Counted from the first letter of the stretch, positions 52,963 through 63,167 are shown. The stretch is 64,000 bases of DNA from COE1 sp036310845 (GCA_036310845.1 JAXJRB010000058.1:58354-122353); one strand, 5' to 3'. Notes: a model not told the origin generated them from the letters alone. Numbers and translations: made by a program.

Positions 52963-53844
52963 TTAGTCGTTGCAGTTACCACATCCACCATGATGTGTAT
53001 CACCTTCCTGTAACTTGAGCATAGCTCTTCCTTCAGCAGTTTTATAAATCTGCTGACGCTTCATAGCCTCGTCAAAATTTACAAGATGTCCATCAAATTC
53101 AGGACCATCTACACATGCGAACTTAACCTCATCGCCAACAGTAACTCGGCACGCTCCACACATACCAGTACCATCAACCATAATAGGATTAAGGCTGACA
53201 ATAGTAGGGATACCAAGTTCCTTTGTCAGCTTACAAACGAACTTCATCATAATCATAGGACCAATAGCTACGCAAAGGTCATAATTCTTTCCTTCATCAA
53301 CAAGATCCTGAATTGTCTGAGTAACCATACCCTTTCTTCCATAAGATCCATCATCTGTTGTCACATAAAGATTTCCGGCAACAGCCTTCATTTCATCTTC
53401 AAGAATCAACAAATCGTGATTCTTAGCGCCAACAATAACATCAGCATCTACACCATTTTCATGTAACCATTTTACCTGTGGGTATACAGGTGCAGTACCA
53501 ACACCACCTGCAACGAATAAAATCTTCTTCTTTGCAAGTTCTTCTTTATCTTCATCTACTAATTCAGATGCACGACCGAGTGGACCAACAAAATCATGGA
53601 ATGCATCTCCTGCCTTTAAAGCACACATTCTAGTTGTCTCGGCTCCAACAGTCTGAAATACAATAGTAACTGTTCCTTTTTCTCTATCATAATCACAAAT
53701 AGTGAGTGGAATTCTCTCTCCATCCTCATCCATTCTTACAATAATAAACTGTCCCGGCTGACAATTTTTTGCTACACGTGGTGCTTCCACTACCATTAAG
53801 TAAATATTCGCGGTAAGCTCCCTTGCTTCTAATATCTGGTACAT
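52963..53844 (-). CDS. nfnA: NfnA, FNR-like small subunit (sulfide dehydrogenase/DHOD-like)
   Basis: 293 aa from the ATG at 53844, directly after AGGAGG; the frame opens further upstream at 53874. It has an FAD-binding beta barrel (1-100; GERIPLTICDYD), an NAD domain (LFVAGGVGTAPVYP) and a [2Fe-2S]-binding segment (MCGACRVTVGDEVKFACVDG). This is the PyrK/FNR-like subunit of NfnAB, where the bifurcating or NAD-site flavins lie in the complex. The C-terminus GGCGNCND is cysteine-rich. Confidence 0.88.
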   Translation of the reverse strand: MYQILEARELTANIYLMVVEAPRVAKNCQPGQFIIVRMDEDGERIPLTICDYDREKGTVTIVFQTVGAETTRMCALKAGDAFHDFVGPLGRASELVDEDKEELAKKKILFVAGGVGTAPVYPQVKWLHENGVDADVIVGAKNHDLLILEDEMKAVAGNLYVTTDDGSYGRKGMVTQTIQDLVDEGKNYDLCVAIGPMIMMKFVCKLTKELGIPTIVSLNPIMVDGTGMCGACRVTVGDEVKFACVDGPEFDGHLVNFDEAMKRQQIYKTAEGRAMLKLQEGDTHHGGCGNCND

Positions 53845-53989
53845 ATAACTCCTCCTGTTATTTTTTTCACACATCTTTTTTATTGTAATGTAAACAGCTT
53901 ACAATTTCAACTTCTTTTTCGCGGTTTTCCGTATTTTTTCGAGATTAACATTGCTATTTTCCACTTCGTCACATTGATTTTACTAACTT

Positions 53990-55465
53990 TTATTCAACCA
54001 ATACCTTCAGAATATAATTACCTTCACGCACTTTTCTAGCAATATATAAATCTGCCGTTTCCGTATCAATAGCATACATATTATTTGTTTCATGTTTCTT
54101 TCCAGTTGTGTCAATATATTGCTCATGTGCAATGTAATATGTTCTTCCTGCAAGATTTACTACTGTTTTTATAGCATATTCATTAGCACCAAGTCTATTA
54201 GGAACATGTCCATCTAAATCCAGCAAAATCCCTTTTGCCCACAGATTATTATATAATACCTGTAATGCAAGTGTCGGAGCAAAATTCGCCTGAATCGACA
54301 TTTGAAAAGTCCTTTTTACAACGTTACTATGTACACCTGCTTCATTAATTGCAACAATAGCAAAATTACTAACACCATATGGCATTTCTAGTGGTTCTGT
54401 ATAACGCAAGCTCTTTTCCGTAGGCATTGTTCCATCTGTTGTATAGAATATCTTTGTATCATCTGCATGATAAATCTCTATCATTTGCGGTTCATTATAG
54501 TTTCCACTATCCAAACTAATATCAGGTTCATCAGGTATTGACAGATTAATGTAGTAAGTCTTTGTAATCACATCACTTTCAATCCCATACATATTCACAA
54601 ATAACGCATTAATTACATAGTCTCCAGATTCCAATAAAATTGGCGACTCATAGACCATAGAATTTCTTGTCGGTACAGAACCATCCAAAGTATAATAAAC
54701 AAAGCCTTCTGTATTACCCTTTATTGTTATCGATATTAGTTCATCATAAACGCCTTCTTCTTTATTAAATTCAGGTCCCAAAGCAGCATATTTATTATAT
54801 TTCGATACAATCCTTGGAATGTTGCATTTTTTGAGAACTTCACCCATTTTCTCATAGTCCTGTCTGGTTTCCAAGATTTTCAATAACAAATCATATATTT
54901 CTTCCTTACGTTCTGTCTCCAATTCAAGAAGCTCTCCCAGTACAAGGATTGCACTCTGACTTTGACCACTTTTATCATAATACTTTGCCAAAAGAAAACG
55001 AGTGTCAATATCCGCAGGATTCAGTGCTAATGCACGTTCTAAATAAATCACTGCTTCATCATAATGTTCTATTGTTGCACATTCAATTGCTTTGTTGTAT
55101 TGATATTCATACGAATTTTCCTGTATAGCCTGTTTCGTTTTTGGCACAATTATGAAAAAGAAAACAATTACAAAAATAGCAATTGGAAAAAAGGGAAGTA
55201 ACATTCTTCCCTTTTTTCCATTTTCATTATCCCTTAGTAGAAAATAATCTCTAATTCGTGCTTGAAAATTACTATTTTCTTCCAAAAAATCTTCTACCAA
55301 TTCCTCATCGTGAAGAGACATATTTTCTACCATATTACTTAAATTCTTGCGAATTTCTGTTTCCAGCTCTATGTCGAATTCTGGAACCATCGTTACCTCT
55401 TCACCACAATACTCACATAAGAGTTTCCCCTCAACCAACTCTCTCCCACATTTTGGACACTTCAT
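53990..55465 (-). CDS. Zinc-ribbon/TPR membrane protein with chitobiase-like C-terminal repeats
   Basis: 491 aa. Zinc ribbon at 3-20 (CPKC...CEYC), a cytoplasmic helical stretch, one membrane helix (about 88-107) and then TPR-like repeats outside (118-200; YLERALALNPADIDTRFLLAKYY). Two chitobiase/beta-hexosaminidase C-terminal-type domains follow (about 240-300 and 320-395), each with a YYTLDGSVPT or FYTTDGTMPT signature. The last 90 residues are a separate domain. No catalytic site is visible. It may sense or bind at the cell surface. Location between fhs and nfnA gives no clear function. Confidence 0.75.
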   Translation of the reverse strand: MKCPKCGRELVEGKLLCEYCGEEVTMVPEFDIELETEIRKNLSNMVENMSLHDEELVEDFLEENSNFQARIRDYFLLRDNENGKKGRMLLPFFPIAIFVIVFFFIIVPKTKQAIQENSYEYQYNKAIECATIEHYDEAVIYLERALALNPADIDTRFLLAKYYDKSGQSQSAILVLGELLELETERKEEIYDLLLKILETRQDYEKMGEVLKKCNIPRIVSKYNKYAALGPEFNKEEGVYDELISITIKGNTEGFVYYTLDGSVPTRNSMVYESPILLESGDYVINALFVNMYGIESDVITKTYYINLSIPDEPDISLDSGNYNEPQMIEIYHADDTKIFYTTDGTMPTEKSLRYTEPLEMPYGVSNFAIVAINEAGVHSNVVKRTFQMSIQANFAPTLALQVLYNNLWAKGILLDLDGHVPNRLGANEYAIKTVVNLAGRTYYIAHEQYIDTTGKKHETNNMYAIDTETADLYIARKVREGNYILKVLVE

Positions 55466-55501
55466 GTTCAGATATACTCCCTATCAATTTCACACGTTGT
55501 A

Positions 55502-57172
55502 TTAAAATAATCCTGTAATTACCCCTTCATCTGTTACATCAATCTGATACGCAGCCGGCTCCTTTGGAAGACCTGGCATAGTCATAATCGCACCTGTCAA
55601 GGCAACAACAAATCCAGCTCCCGCTGAAACATAAACTTCTCTAATATTCAACGTAAAATCCGTCGGTCTTCCTAATAAGGTTGGATCATCAGACAAGGAA
55701 TACTGATTCTTTGCCATACAAACAGGAAGGTTACCAAAACCAAATTTTTCTAAACGATCAATCTGCTTTGATGCAGCAGGCGAAAATACTACATCACTTG
55801 CCCCATAAATTTCTTTTGCAATTGTAGCAATTTTTTCACGAATCGAAAGCTCTAATTCATAAATTGGTGTAAAATGACTCTCCTTCGTTTCTAATGTATT
55901 CATAACTGCCTTAGCAAGTTCAATACCGCCTTCTCCACCTTTTTCCCACACCTCTGATAATGCAAAATCACAGTTTCTTTCATTACAAAAGCTCTTTACA
56001 TAGTCAATCTCTGCCTCAGTGTCAGTTACAAAAGCATTTAAAGTAACAACAACCGGCACTCCGTATTTCTGAAGATTTTCAATATGCTTCTCTAGATTTA
56101 CAATACCCTTCTTAAGCGCATCTAAATTTTCTGTATTTAAATCTTTTTTTGCTACACCACCGTTGTACTTTAATGCACGAATAGTTGCCACTAATACAAC
56201 CGCATCCGGCTTCAAGCCAGCCTGAACGCATTTAATATCAAAGAACTTCTCAGCCCCAAGATCCGCACCAAAACCTGCCTCTGTCACAACATAATCAGCC
56301 ATTTTCATAGCTGCCTTTGTTGCTCTTACACTGTTACAGCCATGTGCAATATTTGCAAAAGGACCGCCATGAACAATGGCAGGAGTATGTTCTAATGTCT
56401 GAATTAAATTCGGCTTAATCGCATCCTTTAACAACGCTGCCATAGCACCTGTTGCCTTAATCTGTCCTGCAGTTACAGGTTCTCCCGCATAATTATATGC
56501 AACAACCATTCGGTCGAGTCTTCTCTTTAAATCTTCCATATCATCAGCCAAACATAAAACAGCCATTATCTCGGATGCAACCGTAATAACAAAATGATCT
56601 TCTCTTACAAAACCATCCATTTTGTTGCCCATTCCGACAACTACATTTCTTAGCACACGGTCATTCATATCAAGACATCTCTTCCAAATAACCTGTCTAG
56701 TATCAATGCCAAGCTCATTTCCTTGTTGAATATGATTATCTAATAATGCTGCACACAAATTGTTTGCAGATGTAATTGCATGAAAATCACCTGTAAAATG
56801 TAAATTCAAATCTTCCATAGGAACTACCTGAGCCATACCACCTCCTGCAGCACCACCCTTAATTCCAAAACATGGTCCAAGTGACGGCTCACGAAGTGCA
56901 ATAACAGCCTTCTTCCCAAGCTTCCCAAAAGCCTGACCTAAACCTACACTTGTTGTTGTTTTTCCTTCACCAGCCGGTGTTGGATTTATCGCCGTAACAA
57001 GAATCAGCTTACCGTCTTTATTTCCTTCAATCTTCTTCAGATATTCATCGGAAATCTTTGCCTTATACTTTCCGTACAGCTCCAAATCATCCATTGTCAT
57101 GTCCAATGCTTTGGCAACTTCTGTAATTGGCAGCAACTGTGCTTCCTGTGCAATTTCGATATCTGTCTTCAT
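55502..57172 (-). CDS. fhs: Formate-tetrahydrofolate ligase
   Basis: 556 aa. The ATP-binding TPAGEGKTTT, the EPSLGPCFGIKGGAAGGG segment and FLAMPGLPKEPAA-like end are diagnostic (here TMPGLPKEPAA). It makes 10-formyl-THF from formate, ATP and THF, feeding purine synthesis and, in acetogens, the Wood-Ljungdahl methyl branch. No other acetogenesis genes are in the window. AGGAG lies upstream of the ATG. Confidence 0.97.
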   Translation of the reverse strand: MKTDIEIAQEAQLLPITEVAKALDMTMDDLELYGKYKAKISDEYLKKIEGNKDGKLILVTAINPTPAGEGKTTTSVGLGQAFGKLGKKAVIALREPSLGPCFGIKGGAAGGGMAQVVPMEDLNLHFTGDFHAITSANNLCAALLDNHIQQGNELGIDTRQVIWKRCLDMNDRVLRNVVVGMGNKMDGFVREDHFVITVASEIMAVLCLADDMEDLKRRLDRMVVAYNYAGEPVTAGQIKATGAMAALLKDAIKPNLIQTLEHTPAIVHGGPFANIAHGCNSVRATKAAMKMADYVVTEAGFGADLGAEKFFDIKCVQAGLKPDAVVLVATIRALKYNGGVAKKDLNTENLDALKKGIVNLEKHIENLQKYGVPVVVTLNAFVTDTEAEIDYVKSFCNERNCDFALSEVWEKGGEGGIELAKAVMNTLETKESHFTPIYELELSIREKIATIAKEIYGASDVVFSPAASKQIDRLEKFGFGNLPVCMAKNQYSLSDDPTLLGRPTDFTLNIREVYVSAGAGFVVALTGAIMTMPGLPKEPAAYQIDVTDEGVITGLF

Positions 57173-57244
57173 TGTATGGTTCTCCTCTTTATCTTTTACT
57201 CTTATCGTTACATGATTAAGATTTTAACAATATACACAAAAAAA

Positions 57245-57275
57245 GGCAATATGGAAAAACAACTAATCTTTTGCC
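57245..57275 (-). terminator. ftsK/spoIIIE terminator
   Basis: GGCAA (57245-57249) and TTGCC (57271-57275) close a larger loop, followed on the minus strand by TTTTTTT. The stem is short. Confidence 0.6.
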
Positions 57276-57279
57276 AAAA

Positions 57280-59961
57280 CTACACCGTTTCTTCCAAATA
57301 ATTTTCAAATTGTTCCATACTCATCAAAACTTTTCTTGGTTTTGTTCCTTCTTCTGCACCTACAACCCCAGCCTCCTCTAGCTGATCAACAATTCTTGCT
57401 GCTCTGTTAAAACCTATTTTAAACACTCTCTGTAACATACCTATTGATGCCTTGTCCTTCTCAATGACAAATTTTCCTGCATCTGCAAAATATTCATCAA
57501 CATTACTACTTCCGCCTCCTAATGAACATCCAGCACCACCAGGAGTTTGCATCGTTTTAATTTTTTCTTCTATACCATTATCATATGTATTGCCCAATCT
57601 TTGATTTTTCAAGAACTCAACAACATCATACACCTCTGAATCTGATACAAATGCCCCCTGAATTCGAGCAGGCTTTGCATACCCCTGTGGATAAAAGAGC
57701 ATATCTCCTTTACCTAAAAGTTTCTCAGCGCCATTCATATCAAGAATCGTTCTAGAATCTACACCACTTGACACACTAAATGCAACTCGACTTGGCATAT
57801 TTGCCTTAATCAAGCCAGTAATAACATCAACCGAAGGACGTTGCGTTGCAATAATTAAGTGAATTCCTGCCGCTCTTGCAAGCTGAGCCAAACGACAAAT
57901 ACTTTCTTCAACTTCACCTGCTGCAACCATCATCAAATCTGCAAGTTCATCTACAATAATAACAATCTGTGGCATTTTCTGTAATGGTTCACCCTCTGGA
58001 GATAATTTCCCCGATTCAACCGCCTTATTATATCCCTTCAAGTCTCTGACATTTAAATCAGCAAACTTTTTATATCGCTCTGTCATTTCTGCGACACCCC
58101 AATGAAGTGCTGCGGAAGCCTTTTTCGGATCAGTCACAACCGGAATCATCAAGTGTGGAATTCCATTATATACACTAAGCTCAACAACCTTTGGATCTAT
58201 CATAATCAGTTTTACATCATCAGGATTTGCCTTATATAAAATACTCATAATTATAGTATTAATACATACTGATTTACCGGAACCTGTTGCCCCCGCAATC
58301 AGCATATGTGGCATTTTAGCAATATCTGTAACAACTACCTGACCACCAATATCTTTACCTACCGCAAATGTTAGATTTGATGGAAAATCTTTAAATTCCT
58401 TTGATTCTAATAAATCCCTGAACGCTACAGCACTATTTTCTTTATTCGGCACTTCGATACCAACCGCCGCTTTTCCCGGAATTGGTGCTTCGATACGAAT
58501 ATCCGTTGCGGCCAAATTCAGCTTTATATCATCAGCCAGCCCGACAATCTTGCTCACCTTCACACCTTGCTCCGGTTGCAATTCATAACGTGTTACCGAT
58601 GGCCCTTGACTAATATCTGTCACAGTTACTCTAACACCGAAATTCTGTAAAGTTTGTTGCAGTCTATATGCAGTTTCCTTTAACTGCATCGGAGAGTCTC
58701 CTTTATTTCCCTCTCCCTTTTTCAATAGGGAAATAGGAGGAAACATATATGGCTTCTGTAATTCTTTATTCTGTTGAATCTGTTGAGAAATCGTTACTTC
58801 TTCTTTGGCAACTTCTTCTTTATCTAATGATTCTGTCTTTTTGACCACAGGCCTTTGTCTCGGAGTTGCTTCTGTTACAGGCTCCGGCATCCCAGCTAAA
58901 TCATAGTTTTCTTGCACCTTGTCTTTCTTTTCAAAAGAATCATTCATTGTGAGTTCTTCCAAGAAGCTCTTTTCTACTGGTTGCGGAATTTGTGGTGCTT
59001 CCTGAGACACCTCATTAAATGCACTTTCATTACTATAGGAAGAAATACGAATACTCTCTTTTCCTATACTTTCTATATCATCTGTTAAAATAATCTCATG
59101 CATGTCAGACTTCGTACCAAGTGTATTTTTCTCCTTGGGTAATGCAGTGCTGGAAATAGATGCCACTCCTCGAACTTTCATATCAGAGCGTCGCACCTTT
59201 TCTTGCTTTTTCTCTCGAGCAGCTCTCTCTCTCTTGCGTTCCAGCTCTTCATCATATTCGTACTCTTCATCCACTTCCATAGATTCCCAATACTCTCGTC
59301 TCCTAGCAACGTCCTCTTTTGCTGTTTCTATTAGAAAAGAACCGCCTTTTCTCAAACCAGACAAGAAACTCTTCTCTGTAATAAATACAATGGAAATAAT
59401 CCCCAGTACTACAACCAAAAACAACGTCCCGCCTAATCCAATAAGTTGATACAAGCCATGCGCAATAAGCCCAAAAAGTACACCGCCTCCAGCTTTTTCT
59501 TCACTTGAACTTTTGTATAAATCCACCATAAGTGATTCGCTTATAATAAAGCTCTCCTGGTCAATTAGCATATAAGCAATAATGCCAATCAAAAAAACTA
59601 AAACACCTGCACTTATGAGTTTAATCACTGCCACTGTATTACCTTTATTAGATATTCCGAATGCAAAAGCCAAAAAAATTAAAATCGGAATCAAATATGC
59701 CAACAAGCCAAATAATCCAAACATAACATTAGCAATTGCAATTGCTGCTCTACCTTGTATAATACCCGCAACACATAAAAAAACAAAGATTGCCATTGCA
59801 AAAATTGCTATCAACATTACTTCATTTTTTACTGCAACATCAACTTCTTTTCTTCGGGTTCCTTTTCCCTTTCTTGAAGTTGTCTTTTTACTTCTTGCAT
59901 TTGTTTTTCCTTTCGTACTTGTTCTGCTTTTCGTTGGTTTTCTTCCCGATGCAGATGCCAT
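57280..59961 (-). CDS. spoIIIE: DNA translocase FtsK/SpoIIIE
   Basis: 893 aa. A basic N-terminal tail (1-42) precedes four membrane helices (about 47-200), a variable linker (220-420) and the RecA-like motor with Walker A GATGSGKSV, IDPKVVELSVYNGIPH and Walker B IVIIVDELADLMM. The C-terminal gamma winged-helix domain (about 825-893) reads KOPS/SRS-type guide sequences (RVFKIGFNRAARIVDQLE). It pumps DNA through closing septa and into the forespore. Confidence 0.95.
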   Translation of the reverse strand: MASASGRKPTKSRTSTKGKTNARSKKTTSRKGKGTRRKEVDVAVKNEVMLIAIFAMAIFVFLCVAGIIQGRAAIAIANVMFGLFGLLAYLIPILIFLAFAFGISNKGNTVAVIKLISAGVLVFLIGIIAYMLIDQESFIISESLMVDLYKSSSEEKAGGGVLFGLIAHGLYQLIGLGGTLFLVVVLGIISIVFITEKSFLSGLRKGGSFLIETAKEDVARRREYWESMEVDEEYEYDEELERKRERAAREKKQEKVRRSDMKVRGVASISSTALPKEKNTLGTKSDMHEIILTDDIESIGKESIRISSYSNESAFNEVSQEAPQIPQPVEKSFLEELTMNDSFEKKDKVQENYDLAGMPEPVTEATPRQRPVVKKTESLDKEEVAKEEVTISQQIQQNKELQKPYMFPPISLLKKGEGNKGDSPMQLKETAYRLQQTLQNFGVRVTVTDISQGPSVTRYELQPEQGVKVSKIVGLADDIKLNLAATDIRIEAPIPGKAAVGIEVPNKENSAVAFRDLLESKEFKDFPSNLTFAVGKDIGGQVVVTDIAKMPHMLIAGATGSGKSVCINTIIMSILYKANPDDVKLIMIDPKVVELSVYNGIPHLMIPVVTDPKKASAALHWGVAEMTERYKKFADLNVRDLKGYNKAVESGKLSPEGEPLQKMPQIVIIVDELADLMMVAAGEVEESICRLAQLARAAGIHLIIATQRPSVDVITGLIKANMPSRVAFSVSSGVDSRTILDMNGAEKLLGKGDMLFYPQGYAKPARIQGAFVSDSEVYDVVEFLKNQRLGNTYDNGIEEKIKTMQTPGGAGCSLGGGSSNVDEYFADAGKFVIEKDKASIGMLQRVFKIGFNRAARIVDQLEEAGVVGAEEGTKPRKVLMSMEQFENYLEETV

Positions 59962-60182
59962 GTTCTTTCCCCCTATTGAAGTACTTATTATCTCTTTAGC
60001 CTAACAGAGATTATTCAAATTTTTTAGGTTATAACGAACACAAAATGAAATATATCTAGCATCACATTAACACCTTACTTGTTTTTACCAGCACTTATGT
60101 TGCTATATTCTGTTAAGCTTTTGTATATTAGTATACCATTTCTTATTCCTGTTGTCATGTTATTCTTTGATTCTTAATCATG

Positions 60183-60887
60183 CTACTGTTTCATATTATT
60201 TTCATCAATTAATGCATGGAGTTTTTGAATCGCTTGTGAAATCCCACCTATTTCATCTATAATCCCTTCATCAACTGCTTCTTTTCCCTCTAAAACAGAA
60301 CCTACATCCTTTGTTAAAACCTCTGTTTCCATCATCAACTCTTCCAAACGTCTTTTCGATATTTTACAATGTTCACAAACAAAGTTTATTATACGATTCT
60401 GCACTTCACGAAAATAGTTAAAGGTTTGCGGTGCACCTATCACCATTCCTGACATTCTAACTGGATGAATTACCATTGTTCCCGAAGGTACAATATAAGA
60501 GTAATTGGTACTTACTGCTATCGGAACTCCAATACTATGACTACCACCTAGAACAAGTGACACCGTAGGTTTACTTAAAGAAGAAACCATCTCTGCAATT
60601 GCAAGTCCTGCTTCCACATCACCACCCATTGTATTTAATAACAAAAGTACACCATCTATCTCCTTACTGTCTTCTATTGATGCAAGCTGTGGAAGCAATA
60701 ATTCGTATTTCGTTACTTTTGTTTGATTCCCTGAATTTTCATGTCCTTCAATTTCACCTATTATTGTTATTAAATGGATTCTATGATTCTTTTCATTTTT
60801 ATCCAATGTTACCTGACTTTCCTTTTCTATTTTCTCATCTCTATACTTCTTATCATCAAGTTGTTCATTCTTTTCACATTCTGGCAT
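60183..60887 (-). CDS. tepA: TepA/ClpP-like protease
   Basis: 234 aa. A charged 35-residue N-terminus precedes a ClpP fold with Ser118 in GGSHSIGVP, His141 in IHPVRMSG and the NTMGGDVEAGLAIAEMV segment. TepA was named for enhanced protein translocation, and its substrate is not settled. It lies upstream of spoIIIE, as in Bacillus. The 222-nt gap to spoIIIE holds no gene. Confidence 0.9.
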   Translation of the reverse strand: MPECEKNEQLDDKKYRDEKIEKESQVTLDKNEKNHRIHLITIIGEIEGHENSGNQTKVTKYELLLPQLASIEDSKEIDGVLLLLNTMGGDVEAGLAIAEMVSSLSKPTVSLVLGGSHSIGVPIAVSTNYSYIVPSGTMVIHPVRMSGMVIGAPQTFNYFREVQNRIINFVCEHCKISKRRLEELMMETEVLTKDVGSVLEGKEAVDEGIIDEIGGISQAIQKLHALIDENNMKQ

Positions 60888-60927
60888 AATTTTTCCTCCT
60901 CTTCTTTTTTCACTGCATCAACATATG

Positions 60928-60970
60928 CATAATAAAAAGGAACCGCATCATACGATTCCTTTTTATTATG
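60928..60970 (-). terminator. Terminator of the gene at 60988
   Basis: CATAATAAAAAGGAA (60928-60942) pairs with TTCCTTTTTATTATG (60956-60970), a strong 15-bp stem with extra CG pairs inside. Confidence 0.9.
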
Positions 60971-60987
60971 TGAAAAACCTATTTTTC

Positions 60988-61821
60988 TTATTCAATATCA
61001 AAATAATCCATTCCTGAAACATCTTTAAGATCATAATCATCATTGTTATTATGCAAAACAACTGCAAAATCCATTTCTTTATGTTCACGCTTTTTCGGTA
61101 TTGGCAATGGATTTTCAATTAATTTTACATTTTTCTTCAATCCATCATCACCAAAAACAATTTCCTTCATTCCTGCTGGTAACGCTTCTGTATCCACCTG
61201 CTCTTGGACTAATTCCTTTTGCTTATCATCATCAATATTTGTAGATGAATCGATATCTCCAACAATATCATCCAAAGTTATTACTCCTGTCTGTTCTTCT
61301 TGAAGCTCACACGGTACCGCATGTTCCTGCTCTATCGATTTTCTCTTAAATATAAACATAGCAACTCCCTTACACAAGCCTGCCAAAGCCAAAAATCCTA
61401 TTGCACAAAGCAATAACAATAAATTAAAAGAAGAAATCTCATATACTTTATCAGAATAAAATGGTATCAAAAGTATCACACCTGAAACAAGTACAGACAC
61501 TTGTACATTTGATACAAATCCCATAGCAAAATATATGCATACCACGGTCAATACTTGTAGGATAATATTCAGATACAATCCTGCAACTTTGCTATTACCA
61601 AAAAACAGCATGCAAACAGACAGAATCTTTGTGTACCATTCATCTATACCAAATCCTTGAAGCTTATAAACACCCTGACTCCCTATCATTGCTTTTTGAT
61701 AATAGTCTGCCTGAAGCTCTATGAATTCTGCATTCGGTTGCAAAAAAACTATTCTGACAAATAATGTGAAAAATATTAATACAACTAGAAAAAAAACTGT
61801 TCTCCAACATTCTCTATTCAT
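60988..61821 (-). CDS. Membrane protein of unknown function
   Basis: 277 aa. About five hydrophobic segments (roughly 8-28, 68-83, 84-104, 106-125, 133-158) lie in the first 160 residues. A basic stop (FIFKRKS) is followed by an acidic, low-complexity cytoplasmic tail (165-277) with NNNDDYD near the end. No family recognised. It is 12 nt after metY and ends at a strong terminator, so it is probably the second gene of a metY unit. Confidence 0.7.
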   Translation of the reverse strand: MNRECWRTVFFLVVLIFFTLFVRIVFLQPNAEFIELQADYYQKAMIGSQGVYKLQGFGIDEWYTKILSVCMLFFGNSKVAGLYLNIILQVLTVVCIYFAMGFVSNVQVSVLVSGVILLIPFYSDKVYEISSFNLLLLLCAIGFLALAGLCKGVAMFIFKRKSIEQEHAVPCELQEEQTGVITLDDIVGDIDSSTNIDDDKQKELVQEQVDTEALPAGMKEIVFGDDGLKKNVKLIENPLPIPKKREHKEMDFAVVLHNNNDDYDLKDVSGMDYFDIE

Positions 61822-61833
61822 AATGAATTTACC

Positions 61834-63117
61834 TTATATTTTTTTAAGTGCTTGTTCGATATCTGCAATTATATCATCTGCATTTTCAATACCAACAGAT
61901 AAACGTATCAAATCTGGCTGTACTCCTGCTTCAATTAATTGTTCGTCTGTCATTTGACGATGGGTATGACTTGCTGGATGTAATACACAAGTCCTTGCAT
62001 CTGCAACATGTGTTACAATTGCCACCAATTCCAAACTATCCATAAATGCTACACTGACATCTCTTCCACCCTTTAAGCCAAAAGAAATTACACCACAAGT
62101 GCCATTTGGCATATATTTCTGCGCTCGGTCATAATATTTATTCCCTTTTAAACCAGGATAATTTACCCAAGCAACCTTTTCGTTATTCTCTAACCACGTA
62201 GCTACTTTAAGCGCATTTTCACAATGCTTCGGCACTCGTAAATGTAAGGTTTCTAACCCGATATTCAACAAAAATGAATTCATTGGTGAAGGAACAGAAC
62301 CCAAATCTCTCATTAACTGCACAGTAGCCTTTGTAATATATGCTGTTTTTCCAAATTTTTTGGTATAAGTAATTCCATGATATGAATCATCAGGTGTTGT
62401 AAGACCATGGAATTTATCACCATATTTATCCCAATCAAAATTACCAGAATCTACAATAGCACCGCCAATACACATAGCATGACCATCCATATACTTTGAT
62501 GTCGAATGTGTAACAATATCTACTCCATAATCAAACGGTCTACAATTAATCGGTGTTGCAAATGTATTATCTACAATTAAAGGAACTCCATGTTCATGTG
62601 CAACCGTTGCAAATTTCTCAAAATCCAAAACAACAAGCGCCGGATTAGCAATAGATTCTGCCAAAACACATTTTGTATTTGGTCTGAATGCTTCATTAAG
62701 TTTCTCTATGGAATCATCCGGATCTACAATTGTACATTCAATTCCCATTTTCTTCATGGTAACGGTTAAAAGATTAAATGTACCACCATATACAGTAGAA
62801 GACATCACCACATGATCTCCTGCCTCACAAATATTAAATACTGCATAATAATTTGCCGCCTGACCAGAAGATGTCAACATTGCTGCCACACCACCCTCAA
62901 GTTCACAAATTTTCTGCGCAACTATATCATTAGTAGGATTCTGCAATCTTGTATAAAAATAACCCGTATCCTCTAAATCAAAAAGCTTTCCCATCTGTTC
63001 AGACGTATCATACTTAAAAGTAGTTGACTGATAAATTGGCAAAACTCTAGGTTCACCTTTCTGTGGTTTCCATCCTGATTGAATACATTTTGTTTCAATT
63101 GAATATTCTTTACTCAT
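61834..63117 (-). CDS. metY: O-acetylhomoserine sulfhydrylase/aminocarboxypropyltransferase
   Basis: 427 aa. A Cys/Met-metabolism PLP enzyme; the PLP lysine is in HSTSKYMDGH. LPIYQSTTFKYDT near the N-terminus and SVGIENADDIIADIEQAL at the end are family features. The 427-residue length with GCRPFDYG-like segment (NCRPFDYGVDIVTHS) favours MetY over cystathionine enzymes (about 380 aa). It makes homocysteine from O-acetylhomoserine and sulfide. The promoter lies 23 nt upstream, so there is no room for a SAM riboswitch. Confidence 0.9.
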   Translation of the reverse strand: MSKEYSIETKCIQSGWKPQKGEPRVLPIYQSTTFKYDTSEQMGKLFDLEDTGYFYTRLQNPTNDIVAQKICELEGGVAAMLTSSGQAANYYAVFNICEAGDHVVMSSTVYGGTFNLLTVTMKKMGIECTIVDPDDSIEKLNEAFRPNTKCVLAESIANPALVVLDFEKFATVAHEHGVPLIVDNTFATPINCRPFDYGVDIVTHSTSKYMDGHAMCIGGAIVDSGNFDWDKYGDKFHGLTTPDDSYHGITYTKKFGKTAYITKATVQLMRDLGSVPSPMNSFLLNIGLETLHLRVPKHCENALKVATWLENNEKVAWVNYPGLKGNKYYDRAQKYMPNGTCGVISFGLKGGRDVSVAFMDSLELVAIVTHVADARTCVLHPASHTHRQMTDEQLIEAGVQPDLIRLSVGIENADDIIADIEQALKKI

Positions 63118-63139
63118 TCTGTTACTCCTTTATATATCA

Positions 63140-63167
63140 ATTATAGTATGTCATATCCATATATCAA
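63140..63167 (-). promoter_or_regulatory. metY promoter
   Basis: Minus strand TTGATA (63167-63162), a 16-nt spacer and TATAAT (63145-63140), leaving a leader of about 15 nt with AAAGGAG before the ATG. Confidence 0.7.

Noticed and set aside
57173..57279. Tetrahydrofolate riboswitch upstream of fhs
   Set aside because: The short AT-rich leader lacks the conserved THF aptamer pairing elements; the only hairpin is the spoIIIE terminator.
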